Shown: one piece after another, positions 7,945 to 15,532 of the stretch
Position numbering within the stretch: position 1 is the first letter of the stretch
How the letters are laid out: each line of letters starts with the position of its first letter
Source of the DNA: Streptococcus thermophilus
Lineage (GTDB): Bacteria; Actinomycetota; Actinomycetes; Mycobacteriales; Mycobacteriaceae
Length of the DNA: 64,000 nucleotides
Direction: 5' to 3'
Assembly (NCBI GenBank): GCA_900618065.1
Contig: UYIL01000003.1
Location: 1,240,001 to 1,304,000 of the forward strand
Notes under the pieces: model-generated
The model's input: only the letters and a program-made list of their open reading frames with translations
Database searches by the model: none
Told to the model about the DNA's origin: nothing
Position numbers and translations under genes: made by a program

Positions 7945-8865
7945 ATGAAATTCACCATTCTGCCCAAACCGTGGCCCCGCACAGTTGCTGACCTGGAGGC
8001 CGCCGGACACGAGCACGTCGACCTTGACGGTTCGCCGGATGTGCTCATTTACCACGGTGGGCCGGACGATTTCCCGGAGGAGCTGCCCGGTAGCGTCCAG
8101 TTCGTGCAGTTCGCCTGGGCTGGCATCGATGCGCTCCACGAGGCTGGTATTCCTGCCCGTTCTGGTGTCCGCTGGGCGAATGCTGGTGGGCTTTATGACG
8201 ACACTGTTGCTGAATCCACCCTCGCCCTCATCCTCGGTGCCCTGCACCAGTTTCCCCGAGTGAAACCTGACGGCTCTACTACCCGTGACCTGCTGTTTGA
8301 AAAGCGTTACTTCTTCGACGAGTCGACGGTGGCGATCATCGGGGCGGGTGGCATTGGCAGGAAGCTCATCGAGTACATGACGCCGTTCGGCCCGCACGTC
8401 ATCGCCGTGAACCGCTCCGGCCGGCCTGTCGACGGTGCCGACGAGACGATCCCAATGGTCGAAACTGAGGACGAGGACATCTGGGGTCGCGCAGATGCCG
8501 TTGTGCTGCTGACTCCACTCACCGATGAGACCCGCGGGTTGGTGGACAGGGATGTGCTGGCGCAGATGAAAGACACCGCTGTCCTTGTCAACGTCGGCAG
8601 GGGAGCCCTCGTGGTTACCGACGATCTCGTTGCCGCGTTGCAGGACGGCCAGATCGGTGCGGCTGCGCTCGATGTGACTGATCCCGAGCCGTTACCAGCC
8701 GACCACCCGCTGTGGGAGCTAGACAACTGCCTGATCACTCCGCACGCGGCGAATACGCCGCGCTACGGCAAGCAGCGCATCGGCAGGCTCACTCTAGAGA
8801 ACTGGGAAGCCTTCGAGGCTGGCGAGAAAATGACAACTGAGGTCGACATCCAGGCGGGGTACTAG
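7945..8865 (+). CDS. D-isomer-specific 2-hydroxyacid dehydrogenase
   Basis: Protein of 306 residues, slightly shorter than the usual 310-340. The NAD-binding domain has GAGGIG (about 133-138). The three catalytic residues of the family can be seen: Arg in VNVGRGALV, Glu in DPEPLP, and His in ITPHAA. The family reduces 2-keto acids to D-2-hydroxy acids with NAD(P)H. The true substrate is not known. The gene sits between proB and proA, the same position as the gene called unkdh in C. glutamicum. That suggests conserved linkage but not necessarily a role in proline synthesis. No ribosome site is seen, and a TANNNT box 7 bases upstream suggests a leaderless mRNA. Confidence 0.92.
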   Translation: MKFTILPKPWPRTVADLEAAGHEHVDLDGSPDVLIYHGGPDDFPEELPGSVQFVQFAWAGIDALHEAGIPARSGVRWANAGGLYDDTVAESTLALILGALHQFPRVKPDGSTTRDLLFEKRYFFDESTVAIIGAGGIGRKLIEYMTPFGPHVIAVNRSGRPVDGADETIPMVETEDEDIWGRADAVVLLTPLTDETRGLVDRDVLAQMKDTAVLVNVGRGALVVTDDLVAALQDGQIGAAALDVTDPEPLPADHPLWELDNCLITPHAANTPRYGKQRIGRLTLENWEAFEAGEKMTTEVDIQAGY

Positions 8866-8872
8866 CTCCTGG

Positions 8873-9058
8873 TTAGACCCAAGTGCCCATGTCGTAGGCC
8901 ACGACGTAGGTGCCCATTCTGAGGTTCCCTAGATAACTATCGGGGTTTGCTCGTCGGGCATCGTCGATGAAGGACTTGGCGGTCATATCGACTCGGAACT
9001 GAGTCAGTTCCCTGTCGATATCAGTTGAAGTGAACACGATTTCAATCAAGGAGATCAC
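8873..9058 (-). CDS. Small hypothetical ORF between the dehydrogenase gene and proA
   Basis: A 61-codon frame starting at GTG 9058, with no in-frame extension beyond the stop at 9080-9082. The product has mixed composition with aromatic residues and acidic/basic balance ([18 protein letters not shown], ending in YDMGTWV) and does not look like a random shadow of either neighbour, since it lies wholly between them. No recognised domain, signal peptide or clear ribosome site. It could be a real small protein or the end of a decayed gene. Confidence 0.3.
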   Translation of the reverse strand: MISLIEIVFTSTDIDRELTQFRVDMTAKSFIDDARRANPDSYLGNLRMGTYVVAYDMGTWV

Positions 9059-9135
9059 CCACCTGCCCTGATACTCGAACTACTTGTTTCGCCCATAAGT
9101 AGCGCAACGTCACGTGGCGGGTTGGGTCCATGGGC

Positions 9136-9148
9136 TACGATTCTCCCC
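9136..9148 (+). promoter_or_regulatory. proA: Leaderless -10 box of proA
   Basis: TACGAT (9136-9141) lies exactly 7 bases before ATG 9149. No Shine-Dalgarno is present. This supports 9149 over the in-frame ATG at 9122. Confidence 0.55.
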
Positions 9149-10435
9149 ATGACTGAGCTCATGGACCAGCGCCAAGCAGAACGAAACGCTGTGCTGGACA
9201 AAGCCCGCGCTGCGAAAGAGGTGGGACCGGTGTTGGCCACGCTTCCGACACCGGAGAAAGATGCGCTGCTTCACGCTGCGGCCGAGGAACTGGTTTCACG
9301 CACCGAGGAGATTCTCGCGGCGAACCAGCGCGATATTGACGCCGGCCGCGAGGCGGGCTTGGATGAGGCACTCATAGACCGGCTGGCCCTGAGCGCTGAA
9401 CGCATCGAAGGCATCGCCGGCGGGCTACGTCAGGTGGCAGGTCTGAAAGACCCAGTGGGGGAGGTGCTGCGCGGCGGAAACATGCCCAACGGCATCACCA
9501 TGAAGCAGGTCCGCGTGCCGCTCGGCGTGATGGGGATGGTGTACGAGGCGCGCCCTAACGTCACTGTCGACGCGTTCGGGTTGGCGTTGAAATCCGGCAA
9601 CGTTGCGCTGTTGCGCGGATCGAAGTCTGCGCGCCAGTCCAACACCGCGCTGGTAGACATCCTCCAGGACGTCGCAGCTTCCCGGGGCCTGCCGCGCGAG
9701 ATCGTCCAGCTTCTGCCGTGCGAGACGCACGATTCAGTGCAGGACCTCATCACCGCCCGCGGGCTTGTGGACGTGGTCATTCCGCGGGGCGGTGCCCGGC
9801 TCATCGAGGCTGTAGTCGCAGGTGCAACGGTCCCCGCCATTGAGACCGGCACTGGCAACTGCCACTTCTACATCGACCGTGACGCGGACCTGGACTCCGC
9901 CATCGAGATGCTGCTCAACGGCAAGACACGGCGAGTGTCGGTGTGCAACGCCACAGAGACGGCGCTTATCGACGCCGCCTGGCCCGCAGCAGACCAACTC
10001 CGCATCATTACTGCGCTGCAGGAGGCTGGGGTGCGGGTGCACGGAGACGTCGATAAGCTTGCGGCGCTTGGCGCGCACGACGTTGCTCCAGCGACGGAGG
10101 CTGACTGGGCTGAGGAGTACCTCACGATGGACATTGCTGTGCAGATTGTGGACGGTGTTGCCGGTGCTATTGAGCACATCGCGCGATACTCGACGAAGCA
10201 CACCGAAGCCATCGCATCCCGGAATGCGCTCACACTGCAGAAGTTCGCGGCGGAGGTGGACGCGGCAGCCGTCATGCTCAACGCATCCACGGCCTTCACT
10301 GACGGGGAGCAGTACGGAATGGGGGCAGAGATCGGCATCTCCACCCAGAAACTGCATGCCCGCGGACCCATGGCGCTGCCCGAGCTGACCAGCACTAAAT
10401 GGATTCTCGAGGGGGCCGGACACACGCGCGAGTGA
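9149..10435 (+). CDS. proA: Glutamate-5-semialdehyde dehydrogenase (gamma-glutamyl phosphate reductase)
   Basis: Protein of 428 residues. It reduces glutamyl 5-phosphate to glutamate semialdehyde with NADPH, the second step of proline synthesis after ProB. It has family motifs [17 protein letters not shown], the catalytic-cysteine region [24 protein letters not shown] near the cofactor site, and a C-terminal [18 protein letters not shown]. An in-frame ATG lies at 9122, but 9149 is favoured by the -10 box ending 7 bases before it. No downstream partner gene is coupled to it. Confidence 0.96.
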   Translation: MTELMDQRQAERNAVLDKARAAKEVGPVLATLPTPEKDALLHAAAEELVSRTEEILAANQRDIDAGREAGLDEALIDRLALSAERIEGIAGGLRQVAGLKDPVGEVLRGGNMPNGITMKQVRVPLGVMGMVYEARPNVTVDAFGLALKSGNVALLRGSKSARQSNTALVDILQDVAASRGLPREIVQLLPCETHDSVQDLITARGLVDVVIPRGGARLIEAVVAGATVPAIETGTGNCHFYIDRDADLDSAIEMLLNGKTRRVSVCNATETALIDAAWPAADQLRIITALQEAGVRVHGDVDKLAALGAHDVAPATEADWAEEYLTMDIAVQIVDGVAGAIEHIARYSTKHTEAIASRNALTLQKFAAEVDAAAVMLNASTAFTDGEQYGMGAEIGISTQKLHARGPMALPELTSTKWILEGAGHTRE

Positions 10436-10565
10436 CCGTGATCAGCTGCCCGCGGGGGTAGTGGCAGGACGTTCGCGCTGGAGAAGTTTAGGATATGGGT
10501 CAAACTCGGTGAATTTTTGCCAGGAAACTGACTGCTCCAAAAATGAAACCCCAGTCGAGGAACTC

Positions 10566-11495
10566 ATGTCACACTTCATGCTGCTCCACCGCCGCCATGT
10601 GGTCGCACTCATTGTCGCTTTTGTGACCGCCGTGACCGCGACCTTGGTCCCCGTCGCCCCGAAACAGGCTGAAGCCCGCCAATGCCCCGCGGTCGCCGTC
10701 ATCGCTGCACGCGGTTCCGGCCAGCCGGCTGTTGGGCGTACCAGCTACGGAGCTAACCCGTGGACCTCCAACGGGTGGGAGGGTGAGCACATTCGCGCCT
10801 TCCTGCAGAAGTCCGAACAGCGTTACCGCGCCACCCACGGCGGTCGTTCCATGATGAGCTCCGTTGAGGTGCTCGGCCTTGGCCCAGATTACTACCCGGC
10901 GTTCATGCCGGAGTACAACGGTCCGATCCCGACAGTGCCGCAAACACTCGCTCAAACGCTGAACCTAGTAGGCATGTGGAGCCTGCCCGCGATGCAGCTC
11001 AGCCGTATGGCTGCGCGAGACTTTCTCGGCTCGGTGGATACGGGTCGCCGCGGCGTGATCCGCCAGATTGATAACTACCAGCGCACCACCGGTTGCCGCC
11101 CGCAGTACGTATTTGTCGGCTTTTCTCAGGGCGCGATGATTCTCCAGGACGCGGAGAAAGAGGTGGCGCGCCGCGGCCAGCTTGCCGGTGCCGTCTACCT
11201 GGGCAACCCGATGACCGCGCCGGGTGACCCTGCGACCGTGGGTGTGCCAGGCGGCGGTGCTGGCGGTTTGATCGGGTGGCTGCCAGAGAACTCCAAGACC
11301 CTTGCGGCAACGCCGCACCGCGCGAACTACTGTCTGCCGCTCGACGGCGTATGCGATGCGTCCGTGAAAACTGCACGCGCTTCCGAGGCTGCAGGCGGCG
11401 GTAACCACGGCCGATACTTCATTTGGCCCTCCCGTTGGGACAATATTGTTTCCGACCGTTTCGGATCTTGGGTTGATCGAGTAAGATACCGGTAG
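10566..11495 (+). CDS. Secreted cutinase-family serine esterase
   Basis: Predicted 309 residues from ATG 10566, which has GAGGA 5-9 bases upstream. The frame is open further 5' to 10461 but without coding character. Residues about 8-40 form a signal peptide (HVVALIVAFVTAVTATLV then a small-residue cleavage region). The mature part starts with CPAVAVIAARGSGQ, typical of actinobacterial cutinase-like proteins. It has the nucleophile motif GFSQGA, an Asp in LPLDGVCD and a His in GNHGRYF, so the catalytic triad is complete. Such enzymes hydrolyse lipids or esters in or near the mycolic-acid envelope. The exact substrate is unknown. The next gene, also for an exported protein, follows within 50 bases. 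Confidence 0.88.
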   Translation: MSHFMLLHRRHVVALIVAFVTAVTATLVPVAPKQAEARQCPAVAVIAARGSGQPAVGRTSYGANPWTSNGWEGEHIRAFLQKSEQRYRATHGGRSMMSSVEVLGLGPDYYPAFMPEYNGPIPTVPQTLAQTLNLVGMWSLPAMQLSRMAARDFLGSVDTGRRGVIRQIDNYQRTTGCRPQYVFVGFSQGAMILQDAEKEVARRGQLAGAVYLGNPMTAPGDPATVGVPGGGAGGLIGWLPENSKTLAATPHRANYCLPLDGVCDASVKTARASEAAGGGNHGRYFIWPSRWDNIVSDRFGSWVDRVRYR

Positions 11496-11545
11496 GTTTT
11501 AACGCCTTGTTTTACCGTAGGTCCCCGTTAGTAGAAGGAATAAGC

Positions 11546-11935
11546 ATGCGACCTGCAAACAAGCTTGCTGCGACGATTGTCGCATTGGCAATGAGCACGT
11601 CTTCGATCTCGGTTGCGCAGGCACAGGAAGAGTCCTCGGAAGGAAGTCCGGGGAGCTCCTTCCTGATGGCTAGCTCTTCTGACACGAGCAGCCCATCTCT
11701 TTTGATTATCGATGGGAAGTACGCTGCAAGAGTGGGCGATGAGTACAGGCCCGCAGCACCTGCTTCCTCCGAGGGTAGCGTGCTGAGCCCAGCAGCAATC
11801 GTTCTTTCGGCTGTTGCCGCTGTGCTGCTCGTCGTTGTTGGAATGGCCGCTGTCTTCAAGGCGATGTTCCCCGCTGGCGACATCACGCTGTTCGAGATGC
11901 CGGACGGCACCATCGAGCTCCGTCCGCTGAATTAA
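11546..11935 (+). CDS. Small exported membrane protein of unknown function
   Basis: Predicted 129 residues from ATG 11546, preceded by GAAGGA. An N-terminal signal sequence (about 1-27, ending in AQA) is followed by a Ser/Glu-rich stretch, a short segment LLIIDGKYAARVGDEYRP, and one membrane helix near residues 80-104 (VLSAVAAVLLVVVGMAAVF). A short tail TLFEMPDGTIELRPLN ends it. No recognised domain. It may be co-expressed with the cutinase-like gene just upstream (50-base gap). Confidence 0.7.
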   Translation: MRPANKLAATIVALAMSTSSISVAQAQEESSEGSPGSSFLMASSSDTSSPSLLIIDGKYAARVGDEYRPAAPASSEGSVLSPAAIVLSAVAAVLLVVVGMAAVFKAMFPAGDITLFEMPDGTIELRPLN

Positions 11936-11952
11936 CCTGCGCGGATTCTGGT

Positions 11953-11965
11953 TAGATTGGCCTCA
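11953..11965 (+). promoter_or_regulatory. nadD: Leaderless -10 box of nadD
   Basis: TAGATT (11953-11958) ends 7 bases before ATG 11966, with no Shine-Dalgarno. Confidence 0.5.
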
Positions 11966-12658
11966 ATGGATTCTGAAGCCTTTCCTACCGAGAACTCCCA
12001 CCGTCACGACACAACCGGGACACATGAGTCCGGGTCGGACGGTGGGAGTGGTGTTTCCGGCCCGCGACGCATCGGCATCATGGGTGGAACCTTCGACCCG
12101 ATCCACAACGGGCACCTCGTAGCGGCCAGCGAAGTCGCCGACATTTTCGACTTGGAAGAGGTTGTCTTTGTGCCCACGGGCGAGCCGTGGCAGAAAGCAG
12201 ACAGGAACGTCTCCGATGCGGAGGACCGTTACCTGATGACAGTTATCGCTACAGCGTCGAACCCCCGCTTCCACGTTTCCCGTGTGGACGTGGATCGGCC
12301 GGGGCCGACATACACCGTCGACACGCTGCGTGATATGGCCCAGCTGTACCCTGGCGATGACCTGTTCTTCATCACGGGCGCGGATGCTTTGGCTTCCATC
12401 ATGTCGTGGCGCGATTGGGAGAAAATGTTCGACCTCGCGGAATTCGTCGGCGTCACTCGGCCTGGGTACGACTTGGCTGAGGACATGCTGCCGGAAGTGC
12501 ACCAGGAGCGCACGCACTTAATTGAGATTCCCGCGATGGCGATCTCGTCGACTGATTGCCGCGAACGCGCTGCTGACGGGCGCCCAGTGTGGTACCTGGT
12601 GCCGGATGGGGTTGTCCAATACATTGCGAAGAACAACATGTACGTCGGGTGGCAATGA
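11966..12658 (+). CDS. nadD: Nicotinate-nucleotide adenylyltransferase
   Basis: Protein of 230 residues that transfers AMP from ATP to nicotinate mononucleotide in NAD synthesis. The nucleotidyltransferase signature [12 protein letters not shown] is at about 40-51, and [20 protein letters not shown], the C-terminal ISST motif, is present. The core starts near [10 protein letters not shown]. The roughly 34 residues before it (Ser, Gly, His, Thr-rich) are an extension not needed for the fold. Their codons look native, and the leaderless -10 box supports translation from 11966. Gene order nadD-rsfS-gpgP matches other Corynebacteriales. Confidence 0.95.
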   Translation: MDSEAFPTENSHRHDTTGTHESGSDGGSGVSGPRRIGIMGGTFDPIHNGHLVAASEVADIFDLEEVVFVPTGEPWQKADRNVSDAEDRYLMTVIATASNPRFHVSRVDVDRPGPTYTVDTLRDMAQLYPGDDLFFITGADALASIMSWRDWEKMFDLAEFVGVTRPGYDLAEDMLPEVHQERTHLIEIPAMAISSTDCRERAADGRPVWYLVPDGVVQYIAKNNMYVGWQ

Positions 12659-12716
12659 CCACCTGCCACATGGGAGAATACTCACTGCCCGTCCCCGCAC
12701 GTAAGGACCTAAACGT

Positions 12717-13184
12717 TTGACTGCTTCGGATACCGCCCGCGAACTCGCTGTTGTTGCCGCGAAAGCCGCCGATGAGAAGCTCGGTCGAGACATTGCCGTG
12801 ATCGATGTTTCTGATGTCTTGGCCATCACCGATGTGTTTGTCGTCGTCTCGGCCGATAATGAACGTCAGGTGGCTGCGATCGTCGATGAGATCGAGGACG
12901 CGTTGACCAAGGCCGGCGTAGAGCCGAAGCGCCGCGAAGGAAACCGGGAATTCCGTTGGGTGCTTCTGGATTACGGCCTGTTCGTGGTGCACGTCCAGCG
13001 CGACGCTGAGCGCGAGTTTTACGGCTTGGACCGCCTGTACACCGATTGCCCGCTGATCGAGGTGGAAGGCATTGAGCCGCCGGAGCGTCCCGGCCAGTTC
13101 ACGGACGATGCGGGAGTGCGCAGCCTTGAATCTATCGAGGACCTTCCGCTCGCGGGCGAGGGTCCTGCCAGAGACGACCTTTAG
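12717..13184 (+). CDS. rsfS: Ribosomal silencing factor RsfS
   Basis: Protein of 155 residues, TTG start 12717 after AAGGACC. The RsfS/Iojap fold is visible: DVLAITDVFVVVSADNERQV, REGNREFRWVLLDYGLFVVH and VQRDAEREFYGLDRLYTD. It binds uL14 on the 50S subunit and blocks joining to 30S when nutrients are scarce. A C-terminal tail of about 35 residues is extra. Its stop codon TAG is also the first half of the -10 box of the next gene. Confidence 0.95.
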   Translation: MTASDTARELAVVAAKAADEKLGRDIAVIDVSDVLAITDVFVVVSADNERQVAAIVDEIEDALTKAGVEPKRREGNREFRWVLLDYGLFVVHVQRDAEREFYGLDRLYTDCPLIEVEGIEPPERPGQFTDDAGVRSLESIEDLPLAGEGPARDDL

Positions 13185-13194
13185 GATCCCCGCC
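13182..13194 (+). promoter_or_regulatory. Leaderless -10 box of the phosphatase gene, overlapping the rsfS stop codon
   Basis: TAGGAT (13182-13187) uses the rsfS stop TAG and ends 7 bases before ATG 13195. Confidence 0.45.
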
Positions 13195-13872
13195 ATGACC
13201 CCCACGCGACGCCTGATCATGCTGCGCCACGGCCAAACCACGTACAACGCTGGCCGGCGCATGCAGGGACAGCTGGACACGCCGTTGTCGGACACGGGTG
13301 TGGAGCAGGCGCGGGCAGCGGCGAAGTGGGTTGAGGCGCATGAGTTTCCGGTGGTCAAAATCATTTCTTCGGATTTGAGCCGTGCCCGCGACACCGCCGC
13401 GATCATCGCGGAAAAGCTCGGGCTCGAAGTAGAACTTGATTCGCGTCTGCGCGAGACGCACTTGGGTTCCTGGCAGGGAATGACGCACGACGATGTCGAT
13501 GCGCAGTTCGCGCGTGCTCGCGCGTCCTGGCGGCATAATCCTGGCTGGGCTCCGCCGGGCGGTGAATCGCGTCTTGATGTTGCCGCGCGCGCACGCCCGC
13601 TTATCGACGGTTTGATGAACACCTTCCAGGACTGGGACGGCAACACAGTCTTAGTTGTGGCCCATGGGGGCACCATCTCAGCGTTGACGTCGAACCTGCT
13701 CGGTCTCGAGGTGGCCCAGTACCCGCTGTTGAAGGGCCTGAACAACACCAACACCTCTCAGTTGGTCGCCCGCCCCCGGTTTACTGGTGCCGCTGACGCC
13801 TTCACCACTCCGTTCAACTCCGAAGACGTGCAGTGGTACCTGGAAGCCTGGAACCAGGGGTTGGCGCGCTAA
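13195..13872 (+). CDS. gpgP: Histidine phosphatase, probable glucosyl-3-phosphoglycerate phosphatase
   Basis: Protein of 225 residues. LRHGQTTYN (about 8-16) carries the catalytic histidine, followed by the second Arg in SDLSRARDTA, the Glu in RLRETHLGSW and the second His in VVAHGGTIS. This is the phosphoglycerate-mutase-like fold. The gene lies right after rsfS, the same place as the mycobacterial GpgP, which removes phosphate from glucosyl-3-phosphoglycerate to give glucosylglycerate. The name rests on this synteny and the family, not on substrate residues. degV overlaps its stop codon by one base (TAATG). Confidence 0.85.
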   Translation: MTPTRRLIMLRHGQTTYNAGRRMQGQLDTPLSDTGVEQARAAAKWVEAHEFPVVKIISSDLSRARDTAAIIAEKLGLEVELDSRLRETHLGSWQGMTHDDVDAQFARARASWRHNPGWAPPGGESRLDVAARARPLIDGLMNTFQDWDGNTVLVVAHGGTISALTSNLLGLEVAQYPLLKGLNNTNTSQLVARPRFTGAADAFTTPFNSEDVQWYLEAWNQGLAR

Positions 13873-14675
13873 TGGCTATTCGGGTGGTCACGGACAGCAC
13901 CTCCGGCATCCCGGAGGACATGGCCGACGAGCTGGGTATCACGGTTCTTGACCTGCACGTCATGAACGACGAGGAAGACGAGGAAGCCACCACGTCCGGG
14001 TTGAGCTCTTTGGAGCTCGCCGCCGCGTACGCACGCCAGCTGGAACGCGGTGGGGATGACGGTATCGTCGCTCTGCATTTGTCCAAACGTCTGTCGTCGA
14101 CATGGTCGGCGGCGGTGAGTGCCTCGGCTGTCTTCGGCGATCTCGTACGCGTGGTGGACACCAACTCGGCGGGCATGGGGGTGGGCACGGCCGCTGTTGT
14201 TGCAGCGGCGTTTGCCCGTGCCGGCGCGGATCTCGACGGATGCGTGGCGGCGGCCGAAGGGACCCTGGCGCTAACCGAGACATGGCTTTATCTGCCCCAG
14301 CTCGACGACATTCGCCGTTCCGGCCGTATTTCTGCGACCACAGCAGTCCTGTCTGCGGCGCTGTTGGCCACGAAGCCGATTCTGCGGCTGAATGACGGCA
14401 AATTGGAGCTAGCTATCAAGACCCGCACGCAATCGAAGGCATTCAGCAAACTCGTCGGCCACGTTGCGCAACGTGCTGGCGACATGGCGGTGTGGGCAGC
14501 GGTTCAGTTCAGCGGCGATGAGGACGCCGCCCTCGCATTGCGTGATGCGCTCGAGGGTGCCCTTCCGGAGGGATCCACCGTGGGGGTATACCCGATGACC
14601 GATGTGGTCACCGCGCACACGGGCGACGGTGCGATCGGGCTGACGGTCCTGTTTGCCACGCCCGCCCTGGATTAG
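13872..14675 (+). CDS. DegV family fatty-acid-binding protein
   Basis: Protein of 267 residues. ATG 13872 shares one base with the preceding stop codon. It has RVVTDSTSGIPEDMADELGI at the start, the conserved LSKRLSSTWSAA segment that contacts the fatty-acid carboxylate, VVDTNSAGMGVG, and YLPQLDDIRRSGRIS. DegV/FakB proteins hold one fatty acid and in Firmicutes present it to the kinase FakA. No FakA gene is nearby, so its partner here is unknown. Likely one operon with the phosphatase gene. Confidence 0.92.
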   Translation: MAIRVVTDSTSGIPEDMADELGITVLDLHVMNDEEDEEATTSGLSSLELAAAYARQLERGGDDGIVALHLSKRLSSTWSAAVSASAVFGDLVRVVDTNSAGMGVGTAAVVAAAFARAGADLDGCVAAAEGTLALTETWLYLPQLDDIRRSGRISATTAVLSAALLATKPILRLNDGKLELAIKTRTQSKAFSKLVGHVAQRAGDMAVWAAVQFSGDEDAALALRDALEGALPEGSTVGVYPMTDVVTAHTGDGAIGLTVLFATPALD

Positions 14676-14714
14676 CGCCCATTGGCTCTTGAGGCCGGAA
14701 GTTTTCTTGGGCTT

Positions 14715-14763
14715 TGTGGAAAACACTAGTCGGTTAGGTGACGTGTCATCACGGTTATCCACA
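14715..14763. promoter_or_regulatory. Pair of DnaA-box-like sites upstream of comEA
   Basis: TTATCCACA (14755-14763) is a perfect consensus DnaA box. TTTTCCACA on the minus strand (14715-14723) differs from it by one base. They lie 31 bases apart, in opposite orientation, in the 141-base gap before comEA. Their function is unproven. Confidence 0.4.
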
Positions 14764-14803
14764 GGGACATCGATGGGGGCTTCACGTGTCGTTGACAAGC
14801 GCC

Positions 14804-14816
14804 TACGTTGAGCGGC
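14804..14816 (+). promoter_or_regulatory. comEA: Leaderless -10 box of comEA
   Basis: TACGTT (14804-14809) ends 7 bases before ATG 14817. Confidence 0.45.
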
Positions 14817-15509
14817 ATGACCGCAACAAGCGCAACTGAGCGCCTCAAGGAACTAGCGCGGCCGACGGGGGAAGAGGATGTTATGCGCGTCGAATACCCC
14901 GAAGCGCGCTTTGCTGTCACACCGCGCCAGGCTGGGGTGGCGGTGGTCGTCGTGGCCGCCCTGGTGGTCGGCTGGTTGTTGCTGCGCGGCGGGCATCAGC
15001 CGGCAGAGTCCTTGGAACCGCAGTGGTCCGCCTCCGATGTAGAAGAGTCGGCTGCTCCCGAGAGGATCGTCGTGTCTGTGGTGGGGGCGGTGGCGGACCC
15101 GGGGTTGGTCACGCTTGACAACGGTGCGCGCGTGGCCGATGCGCTTGAGCAAGCATCCCCGCTACCGGAGGCGGACACGGTGACGCTCAACCTGGCCCAG
15201 CTGCTTGTCGACGGCCAACAAATCCACGTCCCCGCCCACGGCGAAACCCCGCTGCCCCCGCCAGGAGGCGATGCCCCGGCAGGGGCAGGCGGAGCCGGAA
15301 GCGGCGGTACCCCAGGCGGCGGGATCTCACTGAACTCTGCGTCAGCGGCCGAACTGACCGATCTACCGGGGGTCGGTGAAGCCACTGCAGCGGCCATTGT
15401 CGCCCACCGGGAGTCCAACGGGCCCTTCACCGCGGTCGAGCAGTTAATGGATGTCAAGGGCATTGGCCCTGCGAAGTTCGACGCGGTCAAGGATCTCGTG
15501 ACTCTCTAA
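14817..15509 (+). CDS. comEA: ComEA-family DNA-binding protein
   Basis: Protein of 230 residues. One membrane helix near 40-58 (VAVVVVAALVVGWLLL) anchors it, followed by an SLBB-type domain (about 85-145, VSVVGAVADPGLVTLDNGAR), a Gly/Pro-rich linker, and a double helix-hairpin-helix domain (about 165-230, LNSASAAELTDLPGVGEATA and DVKGIGPAKFDAV). ComEA binds incoming DNA outside the membrane in natural transformation. comEC follows after 23 bases. Whether competence works in this organism is not shown. Confidence 0.93.
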   Translation: MTATSATERLKELARPTGEEDVMRVEYPEARFAVTPRQAGVAVVVVAALVVGWLLLRGGHQPAESLEPQWSASDVEESAAPERIVVSVVGAVADPGLVTLDNGARVADALEQASPLPEADTVTLNLAQLLVDGQQIHVPAHGETPLPPPGGDAPAGAGGAGSGGTPGGGISLNSASAAELTDLPGVGEATAAAIVAHRESNGPFTAVEQLMDVKGIGPAKFDAVKDLVTL

Positions 15510-15532
15510 AGAACCGTTGGGGGGAAGGGAGA

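Noticed and set aside
14792..14797. TTGACA before comEA as a -35 box
   Set aside because: It is only 6 bases from the -10 box, while about 17 are needed.
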